NCBI GenBank assembly: GCA_009602725.1
Contig: WELB01000026.1
Coordinates: 907,594-971,593 of the forward strand
DNA length: 64,000 bases
Direction: 5' to 3'
Source: Spirogloea muscicola
Taxonomy: Eukaryota > Streptophyta > Zygnematophyceae > Spirogloeales > Spirogloeaceae
The translations under genes were made by a program, and so were the position numbers. Shown here one piece after another: positions 10,501 to 21,459 of the stretch (positions within the stretch are counted from its first letter, which is position 1; each line of letters begins with the position of its first letter). A model generated the notes under the pieces. The model searched no databases, had not been told where the DNA came from, and saw nothing but the letters and a program-made list of their open reading frames with translations.

Positions 10501-13500
10501 TAGCCAGCCTGGACATGCGTAAATCAGCCTATTCAGACTTGGCATGCCTCTAGAAGGAACATGAATGAAAGCCTCCAATATCAGAACTGCACAAATTAGA
10601 GCTGGGCAGCTTACTCTGACAAGATCAGGGTGGGTAGCAATGCGGACAATTCTGGCTCCCGAGAGGGATGGAAACTCAGCGTCCTGGAACTGCTGCGACA
10701 CAGTCCAGGGGATTAGGTCCCCAGTCGGCTGGTAACCCTGCGCCAAGTGCTGCTGCGCAGACTGCCTGGAAATGTCACCCTCCAGGCAGACCTGTACAGC
10801 AGCAAAAAATTTATTTCAGCTTACATGGTGAGCAATGAAAACTCCAAAAGGTCTCATTAAGAGTATCACACTATGACGGTTGAAAATAGCGCAAGATGCA
10901 ATCTGTGATAGTAATGAACGCTGCTGACACGAGGTCCCTCTGTCAACCAGCGCACAGCCCACCAGATACAGCAGCTGATGCTAGGGGGTTGGACAAGGGC
11001 TGCAGTGAAGGATTAACCTGGACAACGCAGAGAATGTCAGGTAGCCCAGATTGGTCTTCATGCACTGGCCCTGTATTGCCGCAGGAAAGGTAAATGAACA
11101 TACTCAGCGAAAGGCCATAATCCCCTCAGAACATGTGAGCTTAACGGGTCTTGTGCTTTTACCAGCACCATTGGAACACTCATCGATGAAAGTGTTGCAG
11201 AGGACACCAGTGAGGCGGTGAAGCAAGTAGCAACACGATCCAATCTCACCGAGCAGGACAAAGAGGTGATGTGCAGGTGCATCAGACATCAGCTGAAGGT
11301 CATTTGGCGTGTTCTTGTAGTGTGAAGCAACATACAACGCCATTGTTCTCTGACAACAAAAGGAGTTTTGGGAGACGAAGTAAAGTGTCAGCTGATTTTG
11401 AGTGTACCCACAACAACTACAAGCAGTGGCAATCAAAAAGCTGAAGTCCATGACTTAGCTACTAGAGATGCCTCCCTGGATTGCACTTCAAGAGAAACGA
11501 TTCATTCCTGCTGCCGCAACTCAGAGACCTGAAGAAACTCTTCGCTCGCACGATGGTGAGAAAAGAGGGTATCCCTGTTCACGTAGAATAGATCGCATTC
11601 GTTTGGATGGGGTAGGCTGCACGCAAGAGAGGTGCACCATGCATCAAGCATCAAGCACAGCTACAGCGAGCTCAAAAGACATACTTGAAACTGCACGAAA
11701 AATGGCGAGCTGGAATTGCAAGCACTTCCACTTTCAGATAACTAAGAGAACAAGAACAACCAGCCATGAAAGCATGTAGCCACACACCGACTGGAAAGCT
11801 TGGTGACATGGTTGGCAGCACTGAGGCAGAGAAGACTGTTCAGCCAGGCTTCTATTGGGTCTCCAGGAGCGTATCTGATTGGCTCAGCAAGCTGCACCTC
11901 CTTGAAGACGCGACCTGCCCTACAGGTAGATGATAATCTGCTGAGTCATTCCTAAACGAAGCATTGTACAAAGAAGTAAACAAACTGCTGATATCTTCCA
12001 ACAAGAGGTAAGCCATTCTTCCAGGACATACAGAGCTCACCTGAGGCTGCACCCTCGCCCTGCTTGGCACCAGCCGTGGATTTCTGTGCCTGCTCCTTGA
12101 GCTGCTGGATGAGCTTGAGCGACAGGGACCGCCCGGTGCCCTCATAGCTGCATCACGCAGCAGAGCATCTTTGACTGAAGTGAGGTTGCCCACTCTTGCT
12201 GCCTCAGACAAGGTGTTGGGATATCATTCGATCACAGAATACTAAACAATGATCGAAAAACGTGGGATCTCACCCATTGACCGTGGAGCACAGGAAGATG
12301 AGGTAGGGGCCAAGAAGCGCTTTGACAATGGGGAGGGGAATAGCGGCAGCCTCGTCCACCACGAGCAGCTCGGCCTGGGCCAACCTCTCGCTGTGCTGGG
12401 GTTGGATGTACTGCAGGAGGAGGAGGTGAACGGGTTAACCTACACATTTACTACATGAAGTAGACTAAAGAGGACGCCGATGGAGTCAGACCGATATGTC
12501 ATGCAGGTGGACAAGGTCAGGACTGGAAAAGAGAATGGTCCACTTTTAAGAAGTTCTAAGTATGACCTGAACAGTTTGGCGATGCTGGCGGAAGACATTC
12601 ATTCGGATGATGGCCTTGTTGAATGTAGGATTGGTGCTCTCGACAAGGTCATAGTCAATGTGTTCCTGCAGTCATGTGACAACCTCATAAGGCAACCTCA
12701 ATTCTGTAACTCCGGAGCCTGTCCAGTGCTTCATACAGATGTCATCCTTAGAGGAAAGTCTCTTGACAGTGCAAGAGTCAAGTCAAGCATGTAGTGGTGT
12801 GCAGGGATCAAGTGCAAGTGCGTTCTCAGCAATATTAAGGGGTATTGAGGCCAACCTTGTAATCCATGGCATCAAAGCCCTTGCATATGAAGTCAAAGAG
12901 GGTCCGCAGGTTCTCAGGGCTCGGTGACGTCACAAAGATGTTCGAATAGCTGCACACATCTCATATGACGCTAAGCTCTGCAGCATGCGCTGCAAACGCA
13001 AGCCAACACCGCATAGCACAGAGCTGATGGACTACATCTCCCCATCTGCTCACTCAAAGGCGACGCCGCCTTCATTGCATGCAAATCTGCTGATACTTCT
13101 TCTTCTTGAGACATTTGATGACAATCCTGTGCCTCCTCAGCATGACAAGCAAGGCCATCAAGCCTCACACAAGCTTTGGTTGTAGTCTTTTCCGTGGGGG
13201 CAGATAGTCACCCAAGAGCAATGGCTCCAGCAATGGCTACTCCCAAGGCGGCTGACTTTCCTCGGCCTCTGGCTGCAGTGAGGGCGACGGTGGACCGCAG
13301 CGTCTTCTCAGAGATGGCATCCAAGAAGGTGATTACTGCCTTCGCCTGCCATACAGGCAGGGACGTGTAGGTCCAATATCAACTAACAGGTTCCAAATCA
13401 CTAAATGACTGCTGTGAGCATTGACTCACTCTAGAGAGCAGCAAGGTCCTTTCAAAGTGCCACTGTATTTCACGGGTGCAGCCTTACAAGTCTGCATGGA

Positions 13501-15755
13501 GGAGATTCACCAAGCGGACAGGTCCTGGTCGGAACAACTTGACAGGAGAGTGGCTGCGAAAGCAGACTTCCACGTCACCCTGCAGACCTTTACTGCAGGG
13601 TGAACAGAAGGAGAGGATACCAGCACACCAACCTGATCCAAGGTGCGGCATTTGTCAACAAGGGCCCCCATCGGCTGGGTGTCCTTGAGCGACTCCTTGA
13701 GCTCCTTCAGGTCCTGCTCAGCCTCTGTTGTGCTCTCTTCTACCTTTCAGAGAGTGACACAAGTGTCAATAAAATGCAATAAGACACTGTTGTATCCTCT
13801 TGGACTCGAGCCTGATATTCATTCATTGTTGTTGGAAAACCTGCTGTTTGTTCTACCAGCATCTGAAGTTGCAGCACTCTTATATCCTATGAGCAGCTGC
13901 ACACGTAGTAAAGCCTCACCTCGGACTTGGGGTGCGGCTGGAGGTTCCTTATGTGCGAGGAGATTGGGAGGATGTTGAGCTCATCATCCATGACAACGCA
14001 TGCCCGGCAGTTTGCGAGGGACAGGATGAAGCGCTCATTGAAGCGTCCCGTCACATCTGTGTGGGACTCCGTCCGGAAGCGGGCGTGCACATCCTGCCAG
14101 ACCAAGGCATCAAGAGAGGCTCAGCGGAGGAGGAGCCAAGTAGCTTACTGTGCAGCAACTATGGAAACATCAAATATGGAGGCGTCAACACTCTGATCAT
14201 AATGTATAGCAGAGGTCCATGACGTGGCTGAGCAACTCTTGCAAAGGAGGCTGCTGACCATCGTCATGGTGTAAAGCTTGGAGAGCGATGTGAGGGAGCT
14301 GAGGAGCAGAACAATGATGCCTCCGCCCTCTACCGCCTCAACTGTCCGTGCCAGGAGATTTGGCGTGAGGGCTTCAAAGTCCTGACTTCAGAAGAGCGAG
14401 TTGCCTCATGAGACGCTTTGAGAGACACAGCAATGCTCCAGCATCACTTGACCAGCGCTGAGTGCTAATGATGAGCTTTAGACTTGTCGGGCTTGGACAG
14501 CTCCGCCCAAGTTGCACCACGTCTATGACCCTGAGTAATTTTTCCACGAATATGGCGACCAAAAAGTACCTCACCTGTCCACGACATTCCAGCTGATGGC
14601 TAATGGGGCCTACACAAGTGGTAATTCACCAGGTCCATCATGCTATCAAAGAGAATTACTGAAAGTGTGCTTCTTAGAGAGTGAGTCGCAAAGAAGAACA
14701 GCAGGTCATGATTGGACCCCTGTATGACAGCCCCTGACAATGCAACGCGCACTGCTTGTCTTGGGCTAAAGCACGTGACCAATGTCCCAGTGGTAGCTCT
14801 GGTGCGAGGGAGGGGAGGCAGTGAAACCTGGAGGACGCACATGCCAAAGGTGTTGCCGAGGATCTTGTGCGTGTCCGAGTAATAGCAGTAGCGGATGTTG
14901 GTGGACGCCACGAAGAGTGCAAAGGGGTCCTCCTTCTCTGGGTCCAGCTTGCCCTGCTGCTTCATCTTCCGCACCTCTTTCTGCCGCTTGCGCCAGTGGC
15001 TTCATCAAAGTGGCGAAGAAGAGCAGCCAGTCAGACATTTAGTCCCTTTAGTCCACCATACGGCTCACTTCAAGGGTTTTGCAACTGGACAATCTCGTGC
15101 GTCGTAAACGGGACTGGCGGTGGAAAGAAGCCAGTCTGCTTAAACATCCAATGGATGTAATGATGGCCCTCATCCAGTGCAATGACCGACTTGGCAGCTT
15201 GTGCGGAGCTTTTTCAACGGCAGCTGCCGGTGCGAAGGCCAGTTCCTCACAAGCTGGTTCTCACTGTCCCAAACTCTGCAAGAAGGCCTCAAGGCCCTCA
15301 TGGCGGAGCCACAGCCTGACAGTAAGCACCCAGGGAAGGCAGTTGAGTTGCGCAAGGTCTGGCATGAGCTTGCTCACCTGCTTAAATAGAGCTCCTTCTT
15401 GTAGCACCACAGCACGGACGGCCGGGCCTTGACGACGGACTTTGAGAGCAGGTAGTGCAAGTTCACAACCTGAAGGAGGCGAGAGCCGCAGGCGGGGGGA
15501 GCGGACGAGCGACTGAGTGCCTGCCGTTGGCGTGTGCCGCACCTTGGCTGCTGCAGTCACTCTCTCTCAGAAGGACAGCAGGGGCAACATAGCGTGTAGT
15601 CGAGCCTCGACGGGCAGCGGCCGAGGGTGGCGGTCGAGGGCGCGCCAGACCTGGTCTCGCCCGCGGTCGCCGACGATGACGAACATGGAGCGGTGGCGGG
15701 CACGGACGCCGTTCTCCACCAGCGTCAGGATGCGCATGTCCACGCGCTTCTTCAT
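7556..15755 (-). CDS. NAT10: RNA cytidine acetyltransferase NAT10/Kre33
   Basis: Makes N4-acetylcytidine in 18S rRNA and, with an adaptor, in tRNA, in the nucleolus, using ATP and acetyl-CoA. More than a dozen exons follow the known protein in order: KKVD-like start (MKKRVDMRILTLVENGVRAR, 15,755); VVNLHYLLSKSVVKARPSVL (15.47 kb); NIRYCYYSDTHKILGNTFGM (14.9); LTPNLLARTVEAVEGGG (14.35); GRFNERFILSLANC (14.05); ATPase P-loop TAARGRGKSAALG (13.25); NIFVTSPSPENLRTLF (12.95); Walker B VVDEAAAIPLP (12.35); YEGTGRSLSLKLIQQL (12.15); MALYVASHYKNTPNDLQL (11.33); GNAT-domain GDLIPWTVSQQFQD (10.7); RAEQLHYLGASFGLT (9.85); LTPYDLKRLESYARNLVDYH (8.7); a Lys-rich nucleolar-type tail to 7,556. No broken block was noticed. 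An in-frame ATG at 15,788 is an alternative start. Confidence 0.93.
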
Positions 15756-16032
15756 GGCGCCCCCCGCGGCCGTCGGCGCTGAGAGCACGGGCGACCACCG
15801 CTGAGGGGGGGTAAGGAGGGGGGGGCAGAATGAGGGGGACTTTAAACCCTGGCGCTTGTGGAAGCCCTGCGCCGAGCCGGGGTTTAAGGACTGTGACTCC
15901 CTGCACTGCCCGTTTGCCCGCCGTCAAAACCCGCCCATGAATCGGCCCTTTTGCACTTCGTTAACCAGCTCGATTCAGCCAACCCTAAGCTCCTTCACCT
16001 CCATCGCCGCCGCCGCCGCCGCCGCCGCCGCG
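15756..16032. promoter_or_regulatory. Divergent promoter between NAT10 and UBL5
   Basis: 277 bp separate the two start codons, so both promoters and 5' leaders must fit here. The UBL5 leader ends in a (GCC)n tract at about 16,004-16,031, directly before its ATG. No TATA box was recognised; the position is the only evidence for promoter function. Confidence 0.55.
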
Positions 16033-16216
16033 ATGATCGAGGTGGTGCTGAACGACCGGCTGGGCAAGAAGGTCCGCGTCAAGTGCAACGAGGACGACAC
16101 GATCGGCGACCTCAAGAAGCTCGTGGCAGCGCAGACCGGCACGCGGCCCGAGAAGATCCGCATCCAGAAGTGGTACACCATCTACAAGGACCACATAACG
16201 CTCGCCGATTACGAGG

Positions 16217-16253
<37 letters not shown>

Positions 16254-16254
16254 A
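16033..16254 (+). CDS. UBL5: Ubiquitin-like protein UBL5/Hub1
   Basis: Single uninterrupted 73-aa frame, the family's usual length. It starts [20 protein letters not shown], continues through [16 protein letters not shown] and ends GMGLELYYN. It has the tyrosine-rich terminus of Hub1/UBL5 instead of the Gly-Gly of ubiquitin, so it is not expected to be conjugated. Hub1 binds spliceosomal proteins such as Snu66 and affects splice-site choice. It has no intron, unlike its neighbours, and is divergent from NAT10. Confidence 0.96.
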
Positions 16255-17732
16255 GCGGAAGCACTGACGAGCTCGGTTTCGCGCTGCTCAATGGGAGGCA
16301 AAGGAGGGTATGAATATGCCGACGACAGCGACGAGGAGCCAAGGGACGCAGGCAAGCGCTGCTGGTGGCGACTTGGTTACAGATGCTTCTCAGTAGGGAG
16401 AGCTGCCTAGCAAGGATAAGCGTTTGTTGGCGAGGCCACCTGTGGGGGCCAGGCAACACAGACCGGACAGCCGGTGTATGGGGATCCGCAAGCATCATCA
16501 GCGAGCTGGCGAAGGCTGGCCGAAAGGCCAAGTCCAAGGAGGGTGGCAGCATCGGCGCACCACCTCACCGAACCTCGCAGCCTGCCTATATAGGTGTCAC
16601 AAGTTGCAAACGACCATGGCCGCCGCAGGTGGGCCCTGGATTCCCGGCTCATTGCATCTGCAGGAGCGTGCATCTCATCAGCCTCGTCAAGGGGCTTAGT
16701 GGGCAGCTCTTGCATCTCATTTACCATGCTGCCAATATCCCAACAATCAGAGCAATGACGTATCTTGCGCTTGGTGCTTGTGACCCTTGCGCCTTAAATT
16801 TACAGTCCTAGACCTTGCTTTGCAGATTGTTCAAGGTGTGGATGGCTGTAGCCATTCCGGCCTAAGTTTTGTAAATTCCTAGCAGTCTTTGATTGCGTCT
16901 ATTGATTCGTAATTTCTGCCTCTTCCATCGGCCAGGTCGCATTTGTTAGTCGGGCAGCACCAGGTCCTGGTGCACAATACGTTCATGAATGTAAATTGAT
17001 AGCTAGTTGTGAACTTTGGACGCAGCACGGGTTGAGGATGTCTTAGGTGGATGATGTAAATTTCATATAAGTTCATAATCATTTGCTTTGACTGGCCGCT
17101 GTGACGTTTGTGTGTTACATACTTCATCAAGGTCTTGTAGCCCAACATCTTAGTATGTTTGTCCACCATTTTGCATATATTGCAGGTGTGCTTGTGAAAT
17201 TAAGGTGGGCTTCTTGCTGTCAAGCTGTTAATGGTTTTATAAGTTGTCTCGCTTTTTACAAATGCATAGTTTGCCAACTAGGCATTGATCATAATCTTGA
17301 TTTGTCTTTGACCACAAGCGACCCAAAGAACGCAGACTTGACACTTTGTGGCCCTAGCCTCGTGCTACTCCACCCTTTGTGTGCTGGGCACGATGACTTG
17401 TCAAACTTGTGCATGAACTTGCCGTACTTTTGGGAAGGTTTTGGTGAAGTAGACACCCACATAAAATGACTCTAACTCAGTACTGAGAATGTACATCTGA
17501 AGTCGCAGACCTTGCTAAAACTCCAGCACAGATGTCTTAGTCAGGTTTTACATGCGAGGAGCTTGATGTTGATGGGATTCTTACGATGTAAGAGGATGCA
17601 GCAGCTTCTTTGCTGGCATCTGCACAATGCTCCAGGGACAAGCAAGCTGAAGTCAGAAACCGCACTGACTGTCATGAAATTAGATCACGGCAGGACTGGC
17701 ACAATGCAAGTGACGCTAGCAGAACGGGATTC
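16255..17732. other. Intergenic space after UBL5
   Basis: About 1.5 kb, clearly AT-richer after 16.8 kb, holding the UBL5 3' UTR and the space to the pseudouridine kinase stop. A short frame from the ATG at 16,290 (MGGKGGYEYADDSDEEPRDA) looks coding-like but no partner exon or family was found. No repeats were recognised. Confidence 0.4.
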
Positions 17733-20611
17733 TTACAACCACTGAAATGGACTGATGATTGCACCTGCCACTGCATGCATGGGAAAGCAGCGCACAAGCT
17801 GCTGTAGACAGCGCCCAAATTTACCTCGAAGCTCCTCCAACGATGCTAAGGATGGGACGTTGCGTTGGCTGCTGATCGTCATCGCAGCAGCCGTCACCCC
17901 ATATGCCATGGCTTCTATGATGCTCCCCCCTTCCACGAGGGCTGTGAGGGCCCCAGCAACCAGGCTGTCCCCTGCCCCAACCACTCTCACCACTTTAGCC
18001 TGAATGGCCGGGAAGTGGCGGTGCTCAATCTCCTGAGACCCAGGTTCCCTACCACGCTGCAACACGTCGGGGAAGCTCGGTCTCTGCGGCTGCTGTGGAC
18101 ACAGCACCGCTGCCTGGTTGCTATTCATTGCGAGCTCTTGTCTACTAGCAGAAGGATGACGACCTCCCGGGTTGCAAGTGCACTTCACGGAGTGGCTGCC
18201 AACTGCACCAGCAAGCGGAGTGACACCTGTGCATCCTTGGATCCTGTCAGAAGCCTGTGCTGGGGCGCAGCTATGACGTCCTGCAGCCACATCAGCTGTG
18301 CCACAATCGCCTGTGCCTCTGCAATTGCACGGCGGGTTAGTGCCAACAGCTGCCATTGTGTTGCTGTCCAACCGAGACTGCAATCCTTTGAGGCCGCCTG
18401 CTCCAGTCCGTGATGCTTTGCTAGAAGCCTCTTCTCTTCGTCTAGGCAGAAGGTAGCCTTTTATACATGAAGTGCGCAGGTAGCTCAGGAGAGCACCACC
18501 GGCTCCCATGGTGGTGACCACGTATGTCACGCCCGCGACTAAGAGTGCTCGGATGTAAGGATCCAAGGCCTCAGCTTGAGCTGCCGCAGTTGGGAATGCA
18601 GCTGACGCGGATGTTGAACATGGCAATGGAGTCCGCAGCTCCGGTTGCTGCAGCGCTTGTGCCATGGCCACGAGCTCCGCCTGGCTGGGAGAGACGAAGG
18701 TCACCTGAAGGAAGTGCAGACGTTGTGCTCAAAGAAGTCAGTAGAACCGACATGGCACTGCAGGCAAGGACAAAGTAGCTCTGTGCGTGGCTCAGGGTCC
18801 AGTGTACGGGAACACAGCGCTCTGAATATGACTATCCAGAACATATATGTTACTTGAGTTTCACACGGATACATGTGAATGCCGCAGCGTTGGGACTATT
18901 TTTGCAGGACTTCCCAAAAGGACGCAAACCAGAGATGCAGCTGCACATGTACTGCACTGCAGGATCTCAAGTTCGTCTCGCTTTGGCTGGCCATGCAAGA
19001 CCATGATTTAGACCGCCACCTTCCCTACCTGATGGAGGATGGATGCAGCCCTGACAGCCTTGGCCACAGACACGGGCTCGAACCACACCGGCGTCTTGCC
19101 ACGCACAGCCACTGCGGTGTCATGCCAGCTAGTGTGAAGGCAGTGAAGGAGATGCACTCGGCGAGCCTCAAACCACAGCTACCATGTCATATTCGAGAGG
19201 TGCGAGAATGTATTGATGATGAAATACGTCGCTGAAAGTAGGGGTGGGGGCCATGCGCACTGTTGCAGACTGTCTCAAGCACCGAAGGTAGGAGGTTGGC
19301 GTCCACCATCACCACTGGTGCAGCTTCAATGTCGTGCCGAAAGTTGTGCACCCATGCAAACATCAGCTCCGACTCCTGCGCAAACTCCAGAGCATCCGGC
19401 CCAGTCGAGCTGGTATCAGGCAAAATTGGTGGCTTGCAGTCATCATCTTAAGTACAGAGTCGCTGCCGCAAGTACGCTGCTCCCATAGCCAGGCACACAG
19501 CTTCCTGGCATCAACATTGTCTATGTAAAGACAGCCGTGGCGTCTGGCAGACGCAGCAGCAAGGAGAAAGAACGCACAGACCACTGCCCGCGTGTCAGCC
19601 ACGCCGGCCATGATGTCCCCGCTCTTGCCGATAATTGCTGTCACCACCGGCGTTGACACTCCGCGGCACCTCTTTATCCCTGCCCACCAGCGCAACATTT
19701 GAAGTGGTTGTAAATGTTGTGATCCTATTGACTGAAAGCTTCACCTTAATGCGACACCAGCTCACGGCGTCCCCTGAGCTGCAGCAGTCCAAGGAGCAAT
19801 AAATAATTGCTGAGCCTCAAGAACGCAAGAGGTGAAGGGCACACCGCGAGTGGGCATGCCCAGGCTCTCCAGATGAGCGACCAGCGCATTGCCTGCAGGA
19901 TGGTGGAAAGCAGGTTCTCAGACACAAGCCTCAGGGTGTAAGAGCTGCGTGTACAACCACCAGGCCTCCACACTCTGCATGCCCCCAAGCAGTGATGAAC
20001 CCCTTGCAGAGCTGCCTGATGCAGGCCCTTGGACGAAATAGGTGTTGAGGCTATGGCTTAGAGCTGAGGACTACGTAGAACGCCAGGAGAGGAGCAGGCC
20101 ACAGCACCGAAGGCGTCGAGGCCGACTATGGACACGAGCAGCGGCTGTGTCGCGCCCATCAGTGCCATGCACTCGGCGATGTTACGTGCCACGCCGCCAT
20201 GCAAGCACGCCACCTGGGCGCCCAGCACAGTGGCAAGCCGGCCCACACGAGCTCGTGAGCACCCCATGACGGCAACAAACGTCGCCAGTGGCCGCAGCTA
20301 GCCAGGATGGTGGCTCTGCACAGCAGCTGAGCTGCTCTGCAGCAGTGGCTCACAGTGCCAGGGGTGGTGGTGCCTGGGCGCAGCTCCGCGCCCACGACGG
20401 GCGCCGCCTGGACGTCAAACACTGCGGCACCGATAAGCACCGGCGGGTGCCCGGGCCGAGGTGCAGGCATGACCAAAGCGGTGGCAGACTCGTCGCAGTG
20501 GCAAGGCCCGGCGTCCCCAGCTCCAACTTCGGCCGCAGTAGTGGAGGCCGGCGGTGCGACGATGTGGGAAGCCACTGCGGCCAGGCGACGGCCGGCTGCA
20601 CCGCCAGCCAT
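17733..20611 (-). CDS. Pseudouridine kinase (PfkB family)
   Basis: Phosphorylates pseudouridine to its 5'-phosphate, the first step of pseudouridine salvage; in plants the enzyme is peroxisomal. Exons: 20611-20354 (VLIGAAVFDVQ...GTTTPGT), 20213-20108 (GGVARNIAECM...VGLDAFG), one near 19.89-19.80 kb (GNALVAHLESLGMPTRGVPF), one near 19.67-19.58 (STPVVTAIIGKSGDIMAG), one near 19.36-19.27 (VVMVDANLLPSVLE), one near 19.10-19.03 (TPVWFEPVSVAKAVRAASIL) and 18704-17733. The last exon holds TFVSPSQAELVAMA, VTTMGAGGALL and the PfkB catalytic motif VVGAGDSLVAGAL (anion hole plus catalytic Asp). About 100 extra low-complexity residues lie between the last two. Order and spacing match Arabidopsis PUKI as I recall it. 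No fused pseudouridine-phosphate glycosidase was seen. Confidence 0.87.
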
Positions 20612-21459
20612 CGCCACTGTGACTCTGTCGCCAATTGTCGCAGCCGGATGGTCAATATGCCACGGCGCTACTGCGTCGTGCAGGTGGTGTGCTGAGCAAG
20701 TGCGTCTGCTGAGTCCGTCGCGCCAAGCTGTCGTGCAGCTGCGACTGCTGCCTCTTTTGCAGCACCCTCCGTGCCTGCCTCAGCTGGCGATCTTGACGGC
20801 CTGTAGCCACTTCTGCAGGAGGCTAGAGCTCTCACTGTGGCGACACTGCAGGAGCTCCAAGTGAATGACCCGCTGTCCCGGAAGAGGATGCTGACTGCAT
20901 GTTGGCCGTGCCGTGAAGCCCGTGTGCACAACCCAGAGGGACAACGTTCTGTAGGACTTGCAGTCTGCATGCTGCACATGACATTCTTCTCCACCTGGTT
21001 TTTGGGTCTAGGGGTTCACCTTCAAGAGCTTAAGATTTTTGGCTGACAGTGCATGCACCATGTGAACCTCGCCACACCTCCCCTGGCCTGATGAGAGCAC
21101 GCTGTTAACATGGCCACCGATCCACTTGCCTGTTCGCTTGATGCTCTTCTTGCCTATCTTCTCTACACTAGAGGTCCTGCCTGTGTTTGGATCTTCGCTT
21201 TCAAGTAGGAGCTTGTGACTCCAGCTGCTTGTAACCTTGCGTCAGATCTGTGAGCTCAGCCTATTGCAGCCTACCTGCCTATGTTCTACCCTTGTCCCCT
21301 TGCCAATGGTGAGGAGGCAGAGCTTCCAGTGTGCAGTGGCTCTAGCACTTGCGGCCACATTGCAAGGGCGCACTGCCTCTCAGTGAGGAACGCAGAATGG
21401 GCACTTTGCTGCCAGAAAGACAGTGAGAATGCAGCGGTTAAAAGCACACTAGCACTTAT
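20612..21459. other. Intergenic space between two leftward genes
   Basis: 848 bp separating the start of the pseudouridine kinase from the stop of the TlyA gene, so it should contain the kinase promoter and the TlyA 3' UTR. No repeat or further gene was recognised. Confidence 0.5.

Noticed and set aside
16290-16380. Short frame starting MGGKGGYEYADDSDEEPRDA downstream of UBL5
   Set aside because: Looks coding, but no second exon, family or splice partner was found; it may simply be UBL5 3' UTR.
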